A stretch of DNA of 64,000 bases, taken from contig OZ025657.1 in the NCBI GenBank assembly GCA_964019335.1, positions 124,001-188,000 of the forward strand. Reading direction: 5' to 3'. The notes below the pieces were generated by a model that saw only the letters and a program-made list of their open reading frames with translations, made no database searches and had not been told where the DNA came from. Below are positions 55,235 through 64,000 of this stretch, piece by piece. Made by a program: the position numbers and the translations under genes. Source of the DNA: Diplonema japonicum (lineage: Eukaryota > Euglenozoa > Diplonemea > Diplonemida > Diplonemidae). Every line of letters begins with the position of its first letter. Position 1 is the first letter of the stretch.

Positions 55235-56832
55235 CTAAAACTGAAACTGCCCGCTCATCGCCGGAACCACCTCAGCAATCCCCACACCATCATCCCCCTT
55301 CTCAAGCGTTTCAATTATAGACGTGGCAGCGGCATTAATGAGGTCGGTTTGCCCTTCAAGAAGTGCCTCAAGAAGCTCGATTCCACCGTTTTCAATAATG
55401 AGTGACGGGACCTGCTGGAGGCCTTCCTGTCGAGAAAAAAAGATTGTTTTTGAAGGAAGTAAAATACCAATTTGTTTCCTGTGACCATATTCGCTTCCAA
55501 GATATATCGCATTCCTTCAAGCACGATAAGCAACAACTGCTTGTCGCGGCTGCGGAGCAAGTCTATCAAAGGAACGACGACTCTGCGTTTGTTTTCCACC
55601 ACAAAAAAAGAAGAAAAAACTACATACCCGTGCAGCACCAAGTAGTTAATTTGATGCGGGGTCGCAAACTTAGTGCAGTTGCACACCGCCCACACTGCTT
55701 CCTTCTTGACCTCAGCTTCGTAGACTTGCAAGCTGAGTACTAAAGGGGGTATTAAGTTAGCTTCTATGCACTGTTGTATGTGCTGCTTTGGTCCAGCCAT
55801 GATGTTTGACAACGCCCAGCACACCTCCCTTCTGGTGGCTTTTTTCTGATGAGCAAGCAGGTAGCACATCATAGGGAGGACATCAAGACTTATTAGATAG
55901 TCTACATCTGCCACGGGCCCTGAAGCCATGTTCCCGAAGACCCGCAAGATGGGGGCGATGGTGGGAACTAGTGCAGATGACAGGAGGTCGGCTAACCGTT
56001 TCGTGATCTTGTGGCCTGCGTGGCAGCTTACCTTCGATATTTCTGCAGGTCCGTAATCGGTTAGGTTTGCAAGACACCAGCAGCAATCCACTAAAATCTC
56101 TTCATCTGTCTCGTAGAGCAACCCGCTGAGCAAGTCAAGTGTGTTCTCCAAGATGCACCCTGCATATTGTGGGACGGTTGTTAGGCTCGACAGAAGCCAC
56201 ACAGCGTTCCTCAGAATCGGCTGCGGAGGGTGCAGAGATATCACGTTGCATAAATACTTTAAAACATCGCTTTGCAACATCACCTCTCTCGCGGTTATAG
56301 CCACGGACCCCAACGAAGCCAGCGTCCACAACGCTTGCTCGGCCTCTGAAGGTGAGCGCTGCAGCATAGGTAACAACGACTGTACACACCCGATTCCCAA
56401 GAGATGGCTGCTATACTTTTCATCCTCTGACAGGATGCCTAGACACGAAGCCGCCTCTGTGCTCGTAGAAGGGTCACCTTGCGTGCAGTGGACCAACAAC
56501 ACACAGATCCCTGCCTCCACCATCTTGTCGTTCGACACGGTGTCTGACATCAGCAGCTTCTGCACACACCTCAAAGCCACGGCAACGGACGACCTGTCTT
56601 CACCGCCAAGCGCCGAGCACACTTGTGGCAGTTTTTCAAAAAGTTCAGTATCTTCTAAAGCCAATAAAGGCGATGACACCCCGTTGCCGTCAACCAGGGG
56701 CTGCATCCTTCTCGTGTTCACGATCTCGTTCCTGGTTCTTATTCTGAGGGACACCGCGCTCTCATGCCGCCGTCTCTTTCCGATCTCCGAATCCGTCCTC
56801 ATGCATTGCTCTGCGCGTGACTTCCCCTTCAT
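55235..56832 (-). CDS. Importin subunit alpha (karyopherin alpha)
   Basis: Exons 56832-55628, 55582-55468 and 55426-55235 (introns 45 and 41 nt); 503 residues. The N-terminus carries an importin-beta-binding segment (GKRRRHESAVSLRIRTRNEI). Eight or so armadillo repeats follow, with the NLS-groove pattern of Trp and Asn (NAVWLLSSLTTVP, DCCWCLANLTDYG, EVCWALSNIMAGP, EAVWAVCNCTKFA), then IEANLIPPLVLSL. The last exon completes the C-terminal repeat (GLQQVPSLIIENGGIELLEA). It binds NLS cargo and importin beta for nuclear import. The SNIMAG and W...N signatures are textbook. Slightly shorter than animal forms (about 530). Its start lies only 61 bp from the preceding gene's stop. Confidence 0.95.
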
Positions 56833-56834
56833 CT

Positions 56835-56836
56835 CT
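56835..56836 (-). promoter_or_regulatory. Candidate trans-splice acceptor for importin alpha
   Basis: The 61-bp gap before importin alpha is pyrimidine-rich on the minus strand (TTTTCCTTTCTTTCGATTTT...) and ends ATGCATCACAG two nucleotides before the ATG. This matches trans-splice or 3' splice acceptors; no donor is visible between the two genes. Confidence 0.5.
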
Positions 56837-56893
56837 GTGATGCATAAAGAACGCGAAAGAAAATCGAAAGAAAGGAAAACGTTCGATATTATT

Positions 56894-59800
56894 TTAGGAG
56901 AAAGAAGGTCCTCTAGTATTTAAATGTGGAACAAGTGGAGTGGCTACACAGTTCCCTTTCTGAAACATGGAGATGGCGCTGCACCGTTTGGTTGCGGTTA
57001 GAGGCATGATGGACACAACACGACGCAAGCAGGCACGACTCTTGCGGTACTTGGAGGACATATTCGGCACAGCGGTGGCCATGCGTTTTTTGTTGCTGAT
57101 GTCCAACCGCTGACGGAACTCTTTGTCGTGAATTACGTACGCAGCAAGGCACTCAGAAAGCTCGAGCCGTGTCGTCTTAGCATAGAGCTCCATTAACTGT
57201 TCCCACTCCATGTAAATGGAGATGGCCCGGTTATACTGCTGCAAACACAGCCGCTCGCACTTTTCCATGTACCACACTATAGATCTCATGTTGCTCAGTT
57301 CCCAAGCTGTTGCGCGCATGACCCTGCATCGCATGAAATGGCGGTCCTCCTCTTCCCACTCAAGGATCCATTCCCTCCTCTCGATTTCATTTCCGGTAAA
57401 GATCCTAGTAACATCTGCACAAACTTGGTCCCACAGAAATCTTAATTGTCTTCTAGCTGCCATCACCAGTGTAATGCGTGTCTCGCTTTCTTCAACGGTC
57501 AAGTTCGACATCCTAACTAGCTCCCTCCGCAAAAGGCACGCACGCAAGAACGCCTGTATCAGCGTAGCGGCCGTGTTCGCACGATCGTCAACAGTGATTT
57601 CCGTCACTGTGCTGCACGACATGATGCCTTGGTAGGTGTCTGTCCTAGACCATTTTTGGAGGGTTCGCAGCACCCGCGGGGTGCAGGAGACCCGTAACAC
57701 GTAAACCAGCCGTATGGAGGAAACCAACAGCCCTGCTAGCAGCTTGCTCTTAGACTTCCCCACTTCACCAAGGAACTCTACCGACAACGCTCGGTTCAGA
57801 GTGACTACGTTCAGCACGATGACAGAACATACTTCAAGCTGCACGCGCAGGGTGTATGGCTCGACACCCAAGTACTTCGCTGTGGCCTGCCGCCAATCTT
57901 CATCACTGTAAGTAGTTAGCAGCGTGTTCAGCAACGGCGACCAGTCGCAGAAGCCGGCCGCAAGAACAATGTAGAAGTTGTCGCCGCGTGTGAGATTACG
58001 TGCAAAGCAGCAGCCCTCGTTTGGTTTTACTGGAGCAGGTGTAAAAACGCTCCTGAAACTTGATTTGAACATCGCAGCCACATCTGCAGTCTCGTTGGGG
58101 AGGGGGATGTCAGTTTCGAGCACAAGGGAGTCGGTGCTTTCCGTGTCGTTGCTTGCCTTTTCCCAATTAGAATCCTTTCTCTTTATAAGTTCAATGCTAT
58201 GGAAGCTAGAGAAGGAACATTCATTGGGAACGAGCTGTCCAAAGCTCTCATGAACCTTGCCAAACCCGAGAGTAAGATTAAGACCGCTCTTCACAATGCC
58301 TGATGAGGCGGGCCCCAAAACGCTCTTGTTTTTCTGATGTCTCATACTTTTTATCTTTGAGGACTGGTGGCGGAACGATGCCTTCTCGGACCCCTTTCGG
58401 TACAACGACGCGCTGGAGGTGTGTGCTACCCAGGGCGGTTCATTATTCACATGCGCGACGCCAGTAGGTCGTTTTTTGGCTCTGCCGGCCCTTGTGTTCA
58501 CCCTTGCACATATTCCAGGCTGCCCGTGCTTCATGATCTCTGATAGCCCCACAACGCATGTCAACAGGTACCATGACTTGTTTTGGTTCCGTTTCAAAAG
58601 CTGCTTGTTCGAATCAGCTTCGGCCTTCCGCCGCAAAGCAGCATGATGCTCGAGCCCACACAGCACGTGCTGTTCTTTGTTCAACGACGACGCCGTGGTG
58701 ATGGGGTTGAAACCAAGCTTGTTAAACTTCCGCATTAAGTAAACATTAACAGCGTTGACGCCAAGACGAGGGTCGGAGATCTCAGTGCCGGAGAGGACGG
58801 CGTGCATGTATGAAGAGAGGAGGCCGCCTTGGTTCTCGAGGGACTCACGCTGACGTTGGTTAATGCAGCATTCGAAATTGCCTCCTTGTCCAGGCCCTTT
58901 AATGAGGACGTAGCCATGTGTGGTGCGAGTGTTGATGAAGTAGGAGTCGGGCTGCAGCTCTGTCATGCACCGTGACTTTGGTTTTGTCCCTAACAACGGG
59001 TACCCATCTATGAAAACACGTCCGACAGTCCCGTTTCTGTCTGTCAGCAATAAATCATCCAGTGTGAGGCAGTCCTCAAGCGGTTCGTAGAGCCCTGTGT
59101 CTTCACAAAAGAGGACAAGTTTTTCTCGGCCGTTCTCGAAATCCAGCTTTCTCACCCGCCCCGCGAAGTAAATGAGCAAGCTTGGGGTGGGTTCCAAGTC
59201 AACATTGTCAGGACGCCCTGTAGGGTCAGGGGGAGGGGTCTTAGCAAGAGCGTCTTTTACAAACAACAGCACGTTGTCCTTCGTGGGCGGTGCAGTGGTA
59301 TCGGTAAGGACGTCAACAGTGTAACCTAAGCATTCTAACTGATCCTGAAGCTTCTCGATGTCTCCTAGTATCCTCTCCTCTGGCTTGATACGGGAGTCAG
59401 AGTACGCAGAGACGCCGATGAGAACTGCGTGGAACCGATTGTTGCATAACGTGATGATGGGTGGTGGGATGCGGGAATGCGTGTGGGACTGTACGATGGC
59501 AGCCCTATTCTTTTTTGGGGGATTTCTCTGTTTTCTGAAATGGTGGTGGCCCTTGAAGAACGGTGGTGTTACCCTTCTGATGATGCTGCTGGGCTTCCTC
59601 CTTTCGAAGTTGTTGAGAATGTCACGTCGCTCGGCTTGGTCCAGTCCCAGATCGGACTCAAAACCTGTCCCCCATTCATCTAAAACCTCACTTCGAGAGG
59701 TGCAGTTCAGTTCGTCCAATTCGTGCAGATCAAACAGAACAGGTTGTAGACGTGGAGAGTTGGGTTCAACCCTCTTCACCTCGTGACATTCAATGTTCAC

Positions 59801-60046
59801 CTCTCCCGTTTCTGGGCGCTTTATGCTGCTGAAGTTGGTGTAGTTGGTCTTGTTCGGGTTTCGTGGGTCGTATCCTTCGGTGCTGGTTTTAAATACCTTC
59901 GAGCGTTTTTTCCTTCTCCTCAGCGGAGGGCTTCGCGGTAGGATCCTGGGGGAGATCTGTGCCCCTTGAATGTTCTGTTGCCAATTTACTTCCCTCCCCT
60001 TGAGTATGTCCAATGATAGAACAGGCCATAATTTAGCTTCCCACAT
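56894..60046 (-). CDS. Caspase-fold protein without catalytic dyad, IQ motif
   Basis: 1050 residues in one exon from ATG 60046 (MWEAKLWPVLSLDILKGREV). After a disordered basic N-terminus, residues about 200-460 resemble peptidase C14 (caspase/metacaspase): RFHAVLIGVSAYSDSRIKP, DIEKLQDQLECLGYTVDVL, then LLIYFAGRVRK where active enzymes have YFAGHG, and GRVFIDGYPLLG where they have a DxC motif. Both catalytic His (now Arg) and Cys appear lost. The next 370 residues are not recognised. AATLIQAFLRACLLRREL (about 832) is an IQ motif for calmodulin. The C-terminal quarter is helical and Trp/Arg-rich. Likely a regulatory, non-proteolytic protein possibly tuned by calmodulin. Confidence 0.75.
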   Translation of the reverse strand: MWEAKLWPVLSLDILKGREVNWQQNIQGAQISPRILPRSPPLRRRKKRSKVFKTSTEGYDPRNPNKTNYTNFSSIKRPETGEVNIECHEVKRVEPNSPRLQPVLFDLHELDELNCTSRSEVLDEWGTGFESDLGLDQAERRDILNNFERRKPSSIIRRVTPPFFKGHHHFRKQRNPPKKNRAAIVQSHTHSRIPPPIITLCNNRFHAVLIGVSAYSDSRIKPEERILGDIEKLQDQLECLGYTVDVLTDTTAPPTKDNVLLFVKDALAKTPPPDPTGRPDNVDLEPTPSLLIYFAGRVRKLDFENGREKLVLFCEDTGLYEPLEDCLTLDDLLLTDRNGTVGRVFIDGYPLLGTKPKSRCMTELQPDSYFINTRTTHGYVLIKGPGQGGNFECCINQRQRESLENQGGLLSSYMHAVLSGTEISDPRLGVNAVNVYLMRKFNKLGFNPITTASSLNKEQHVLCGLEHHAALRRKAEADSNKQLLKRNQNKSWYLLTCVVGLSEIMKHGQPGICARVNTRAGRAKKRPTGVAHVNNEPPWVAHTSSASLYRKGSEKASFRHQSSKIKSMRHQKNKSVLGPASSGIVKSGLNLTLGFGKVHESFGQLVPNECSFSSFHSIELIKRKDSNWEKASNDTESTDSLVLETDIPLPNETADVAAMFKSSFRSVFTPAPVKPNEGCCFARNLTRGDNFYIVLAAGFCDWSPLLNTLLTTYSDEDWRQATAKYLGVEPYTLRVQLEVCSVIVLNVVTLNRALSVEFLGEVGKSKSKLLAGLLVSSIRLVYVLRVSCTPRVLRTLQKWSRTDTYQGIMSCSTVTEITVDDRANTAATLIQAFLRACLLRRELVRMSNLTVEESETRITLVMAARRQLRFLWDQVCADVTRIFTGNEIERREWILEWEEEDRHFMRCRVMRATAWELSNMRSIVWYMEKCERLCLQQYNRAISIYMEWEQLMELYAKTTRLELSECLAAYVIHDKEFRQRLDISNKKRMATAVPNMSSKYRKSRACLRRVVSIMPLTATKRCSAISMFQKGNCVATPLVPHLNTRGPSFS

Positions 60047-61160
60047 ATTTGGATGCCCCCCATCTGGTGGTAAATGAATTGCATAATGAATGGAAGAAGG
60101 ATTTGTAAAAGAACTAAGGGGGGGGGGGGGGGGGGAGGGGGATAGAGAATGGGGTTTCTTTTTTCTTTTTAATTCCGCATTTTATACGTGGCAGCATGAA
60201 AAGGAATTGCGGGAGAAGATAATAAGGGGGGGAAGGGAGGGGGGGGGGGCAATACAAAAAAGTTCTTTCTTGTGGACATAAAAAAAACAAGTTAGACACA
60301 CAAGAGGGGGGAACTATAAAAAAAAAACACAATTCCCAATAAATCCCCTCCTCACTCGTGTCCTTCTCTGTAAATCTTTTCAACTTCGAAACCTGGGGGA
60401 AAAAAAAATCATAAAGAACCAATCGGAGTGTGTTCTACAAAGGTCGGGGACATGTGGGGGAAGGGCATCACACGAGACAAGCAACACTTTGTTTCGACTC
60501 ATGCACTTTTCAAAAAAAAAAAAAAAAAAAAAGTCCGTTTTTACCACTACTCTTACAAGAAAACTGAGCAGAAATTAAAAAAAAAGAAGAAAAAACACCC
60601 ATTATTCTTCTCCTTCACATCTTCAAAAAATAGGGGGGGGGGGAAAGGGGCATCTTATACTCTCAGTTACATCTTCTTCGTCCTATTCTTTGTGTGAAGC
60701 TGCCAAAAAAAAGAAAGTTCGATTTAAATTCTCAGTGCATCGGGGTGCTGTTCATAAAGGAAAAAAAAAAAAAGAAGCAAAAATAGAGCTGCGATCATCT
60801 TGGGAAGAACGACAAGGGCTTCCGTTGTCGATACTTTTTGCTTCACCCCCGTTTTTTTTTTTTTAAAGATATACAATAAATCCCTACCCTCTTCCTTTTT
60901 TTTTTTTTTTTTCTTCTCCAAGTTCAGTTCATTCGTTCCCCTTTTTCCTTTTTTTTTTCTAACAATCCCATACCCCTTCCCAGACAAGAAGGAATTCATC
61001 CACAGGAGGAAGATGTGTTACCAACGACCCACCAAGAAAAGAAGAAAAATAAGAAAACACACACAAAAATGTAATCACGAGACTTCTTACTTACCACACT
61101 CCCCCTCAGCAAAATAAAAAACCCTTCAACACAAAACTTCCCCCCCCTTTTTTTTTACTC
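60047..61160. other. 1.1-kb homopolymer-rich spacer
   Basis: G, A and T runs (G run about 60119-60135, A run 60513-60531). At 61013-61035 it carries GTGTTACCAACGACCCACCA followed by an A-rich stretch, resembling 33005-33043. No gene seen. Confidence 0.5.
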
Positions 61161-62382
61161 TCAAGCAACACCAAACTCATCATCAGCAAGTTTCGTCCTT
61201 CGTTTAGTTTTTTTTTTTTTTTTTTTTCTTCTCATACCTTTGTAACACAACAACCGTAACGAAAGAAATCGTGCTAAGGCAGAAGAGCAGAGAAGACACT
61301 ATTCGCAAGGCCGCCTCGAAGACCAAAGGTGCGGTCATCCCAAGAGTGATCCATGTGGAGTGTGGGTCAAGCTGCTGACACTCCCCAATAAGCCGGAGGA
61401 CGGTCCCGATACAGAGCAATATACACGCTAGCTTAGTGGAAGAAGCAGAAGGGTGAGCAGTGCAGAGAAAGAGAGCCAACATGGATCCAGATGAGACGGC
61501 TTCCAATGTGGAGCCGAGGGCAGTGGTTACAAGTTTCCCCTGAAGCGTGTTGTCGTCCATGTACCCTAGCGTGTGCATGGGGAGGAGAATGCCTTCTGTA
61601 ATTGCGCTTTGAAAAACACCCAAGCATAGCCCACAGACAAGGACCTTGAAGCTAACCCTGTCCCGGATAGAGTAAGACAACATTCTGTTGCACACGACTC
61701 CAACTGAGGTGAGGAACATCAACAGAAACACTGTGTTCGTCAGTAGCGCTCCGATCTCCTTCGCTCTGAAGTACGCGAACTCATCCCGCTGCCACGAGCA
61801 CATGACAGGGTTGGTGGCTGCAAGTGTTTTTAATTTATGCCGCTGGTTTTGAATGGTAGACGGGTTGCAATACGCCGCCGTGAGCCTAGGGAGGACGGGA
61901 AGCGACCAGACATTTGAAAGGAGTGCCGACTCGCTTGTAAGCCGTATGAAAGCACCGAAAAGAAGGATGGAAGCTGAAGAGGAGAGAAATGAGTAGTTGT
62001 GGATGGTAGGCGACTTTGTAACTAGAGTCATGATGAGAAAGAGAGACGCAAAGATAATGATGAGGCAGCCTAACCCCCGAAGCTGCGAGCTGCCACAGGT
62101 GTTCATTGTCCTGCAGCCTTCTTCCGTGAGGCTTCCTGCTGCGGCACCTATTGCTTCTACTATCACTGCCACCCCGAGAAATACGACGAGTTTCGATGCT
62201 TTCTCTCGCGCTACCACTCTTCGCACTTTCCCCCCACCACTCAAAGCCGACCGGGACACCCCAGACACGTTCAAAGACGTCACTGTGCTGTTCGCAGGAC
62301 TCGTGCTTCGTCCATCGAGACTTCTCCTTAGATTTATATTCTCATTGTACAGAGGCAAGGGGGACCCCGCCTCCACATCCAT
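61161..62382 (-). CDS. Multi-pass membrane protein of unknown function
   Basis: Exons 62382-61238 and 61197-61161, with a 40-nt intron (GTATGAGAAG, A run, CGAAG), give 393 residues ending LADDEFGVA. Without the intron the protein ends in poly-Lys at 61204, which I consider the retained-intron artefact. A soluble Ser-rich N-terminus (MDVEAGSPLPLYNENINLRR) is followed by about eight hydrophobic spans, among them ASKLVVFLGVAVIVEAIGAA, LGCLIIIFASLFLIMTLV, ALLTNTVFLLMFLTSVGVV, LACILLCIGTVLRLIGE and LLFCLSTISFVTVVVL. Conserved Cys lie in a loop (EEGCRTMNTCGSSQL). Spacing and Cys suggest a transporter or receptor; family unknown. Confidence 0.72.
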
Positions 62383-62581
62383 CCCTTCTGTGTGACTGTT
62401 ATTTACTCCGTTGCCGTGTTATTGGTAACAATCAAAAGGGAAAGAAGAAGAAAAAAAGGGGGGGGGGGGATTTTCAAAAAGTCATATCGAAACAAGGGCT
62501 TTTCTAATGCTCTTCCTGGAGCACTGCCCTCGGGGAACCCACAGAAACACTTTACACTATTCTCTCTTCATCTTTCTCGTA
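62383..62581. other. Short spacer upstream of the multi-pass gene
   Basis: 199 bp with a C run on the minus strand and no gene. The pyrimidine-rich stretch on the minus strand just before the ATG at 62382 could hold an acceptor. Confidence 0.4.
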
Positions 62582-64000
62582 TCACCACATTCTCAAACGC
62601 TTCTCGGGTGCGATGTACATCGGGTCGCCTTCCTTCACATCGAAGGCGGAGTAGAACTCACCGATGTTGTTGACAAGGTTTGCACGGAAGCTGGACGGGG
62701 GGTGGGGGTCGGTGGTGAGGGCCTTGATCGTAAAGTCCTTTTTAGCGTTCTGCTTCCAGATGTTTGCAAAGGATTTGAAGAAAACACGGAAGTTTGCACG
62801 GATCAGGTCTTCGGACGCTCCCTCTTTGGCGAGCCTCGCGGACAATGCTTGGATAGACAGACTCATCCCTCCAAGATCGGCAAGAGCTTCGCCAAGGACA
62901 AGCTGCGCGTTCATCTTGTACGTGTTCTCACCGTCGACGAAGGAGTACGCCTCCGACTGCTCGTTCATCAACATGGTTTTTGCTGTGAAGAGTTCCTTGT
63001 CCTTTTCGGTCCACCACTCTTCGAGGTTCCCGTCACCGCTGAACAACCGTCCTTGGTCGTCATACCCGTGAGTGATCTCATGCGCGATAACAGCACCGAT
63101 CCCACCAAAGTTCACAGCATGGATGAAGTCATAATCAGGGAATGCCAGAGTCTCTTCTTGTATGTTGAAGTCGATGTCCTCCTTGTTTTTGCAGTAGAAA
63201 GGAGGCTGCAGAATCGCTGCGGGGAAGACTACCTCATTCTGCGTGGGGAGGAAGTACGCGTTGACGGTTTGTGGGGTTATGAGCCACTCTGTCTTGTCGA
63301 CAACAGAGTTGAGCTTCTGGTAGAACTCCACATCCAATGACCATTTCTTGTTCTTCTTCGAGATGTCGTAGAGGGTGTCGCCCGGTTTGATGTCCAGGAG
63401 GGAGTAGTCCTTCCACACATCGGGGAAGCCGATCTTCAATGCAAACTTCTCTAGCTTTTCCAAAGCCTTCTCCTTCGTCGCCTCTGTCAGCCAGTTGTTT
63501 GCCCGGATCGACGTCTTCATCACCTGCACCACCTCAAGGATCATCTCATTGACCTCGCCCTTGTATTTCTGTGGGAAGAACTTCGCAACGTAGACCTTGC
63601 CGAGCATCTCGCCGGCGTAGGCATTGACGATCTGAATGGTACGCTTGTCGTTGGGCTTTTGCTCCTCCTGACCGTGGAGCTTTCTCGAGTAGAAGTCGAA
63701 GTACTCCTCGTCGATCTCTTTAGTGCAGAATCCCTTGAAGGAAGAGACAATTTTGTATTGAAGGAACCCAACGTAGTTCAAAAAATTCTCCTTGTTGAGG
63801 ATCATGGCAAGAACACGGCGGATGGCATCACCGTCGTAAGCAGTGATGTGTTCGGCAGCAGGGGGGTTGGCGATGGATTTGGCGGTGAAGTGCTTCTCGA
63901 GGTTGGCCGCGAGAACGGATTTGAAATCGAACAGATCGTACAGCTTCGTGAAGAATTGCTCGGCGGTTTTGACCTGCTCGTCGGTGAGCTTAAAATCACG
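62582..64000 (-). CDS. M13 family zinc metallopeptidase (neprilysin-like), 5' part cut by window edge
   Basis: The frame is open from the right edge to the stop at 62582; 472 residues are visible and the N-terminus is missing. Family M13 (neprilysin, ECE) marks: NAYFLPTQNEVVFPAAILQP (substrate-binding NAxY), GAVIAHEITHGYDDQG with the HEITH zinc site (about 63066-63080), GEALADLGG (third zinc ligand Glu and Asp) and the C-terminal DPMYIAPEKRLRMW. The upstream frame (RDFKLTDEQVKTAEQFFTKL) fits the helical lid domain. M13 enzymes are usually type II membrane ectopeptidases cleaving peptides below about 40 residues; the missing N-terminus would show whether there is an anchor or signal. Active residues all present. 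Confidence 0.93.
   Translation of the reverse strand, partial: RDFKLTDEQVKTAEQFFTKLYDLFDFKSVLAANLEKHFTAKSIANPPAAEHITAYDGDAIRRVLAMILNKENFLNYVGFLQYKIVSSFKGFCTKEIDEEYFDFYSRKLHGQEEQKPNDKRTIQIVNAYAGEMLGKVYVAKFFPQKYKGEVNEMILEVVQVMKTSIRANNWLTEATKEKALEKLEKFALKIGFPDVWKDYSLLDIKPGDTLYDISKKNKKWSLDVEFYQKLNSVVDKTEWLITPQTVNAYFLPTQNEVVFPAAILQPPFYCKNKEDIDFNIQEETLAFPDYDFIHAVNFGGIGAVIAHEITHGYDDQGRLFSGDGNLEEWWTEKDKELFTAKTMLMNEQSEAYSFVDGENTYKMNAQLVLGEALADLGGMSLSIQALSARLAKEGASEDLIRANFRVFFKSFANIWKQNAKKDFTIKALTTDPHPPSSFRANLVNNIGEFYSAFDVKEGDPMYIAPEKRLRMW

Noticed and set aside
61204-61240. Poly-Lys C-terminus of the multi-pass membrane protein
   Set aside because: Better explained as a retained 40-nt intron; splicing gives a normal C-terminus and keeps the frame.
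1-64000. tRNA, rRNA or spliced-leader RNA genes
   Set aside because: I looked for cloverleaf ends, rRNA core motifs and snRNA-like tandem units and saw none I could support; a covariance-model search would be decisive.

Overview
This window is nuclear DNA from a unicellular eukaryote. It holds about 27 protein genes, and every one I can support lies on the minus strand, from the peptidase cut by the right edge to the secreted propeller cut by the left edge. Coding DNA is GC-balanced. It is separated by AT-rich spacers full of A/T homopolymers (up to 46) and G/C homopolymers (more than 20). Most genes carry GT-AG introns. Many introns are only 31-39 nt (GTATG...CAG), and others consist almost entirely of a poly-A run ending in AAAAG. 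Several neighbours are only 39-90 bp apart, with a pyrimidine-rich stretch and an AG just upstream of the next ATG. Co-orientation, tight spacing and these acceptors suggest polycistronic transcription with trans-splicing, as in Euglenozoa. A diplonemid would fit the intron content and the long Thr-Pro repeat protein, but the lineage is inferred and no spliced-leader gene is visible.

Layout in the direction of transcription (right to left). 64000-51.5 kb: M13 metallopeptidase (partial), a multi-pass membrane protein, a caspase-fold protein lacking its catalytic dyad with an IQ motif, importin alpha, and an NHL-propeller/cyclic-nucleotide phosphodiesterase fusion. 51.3-47.6 kb: a giant surface protein (LamG, C-type lectin, Thr-Pro stalk, seven membrane spans). 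47.3-45.9 kb: a decayed piggyBac element with perfect 13-bp inverted repeats and TTAA duplications. 44.3-31 kb: PDZ protein, PEX4, a class-3 lipase homologue without its serine, a coiled-coil protein, a zinc ribbon, an FCP1-like HAD homologue without its catalytic aspartates, a PH protein and alpha-SNAP. 30-18.9 kb: a small membrane protein, a coiled-coil/PH-like protein, eIF6, a poly-Asn protein and a remarkable double guanylate-kinase/paladin fusion. 16.5-0 kb: a PB1-UBA protein resembling p62/NBR1, an SK-like potassium channel, an unrecognised protein, a DEAD-box helicase, two tandem identical small His-rich genes, an ankyrin/coiled-coil/LRR protein, a DOPA-dioxygenase-like enzyme and a secreted LVIVD-type propeller.

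The genes do not form one pathway. Housekeeping genes (eIF6, importin alpha, alpha-SNAP, PEX4) are interspersed with signalling and cytoskeletal proteins and several pseudoenzymes, as expected of polycistronic arrays without functional grouping. The best candidates for something undescribed are the double guanylate-kinase/paladin protein, whose two kinase domains are degenerate in complementary ways, and the tandem His-rich genes, whose identity stops at the coding-sequence ends. The poly-A introns are a further candidate. Exon joins were worked out by hand from reading frame and GT-AG consensus and have not been checked against transcripts.
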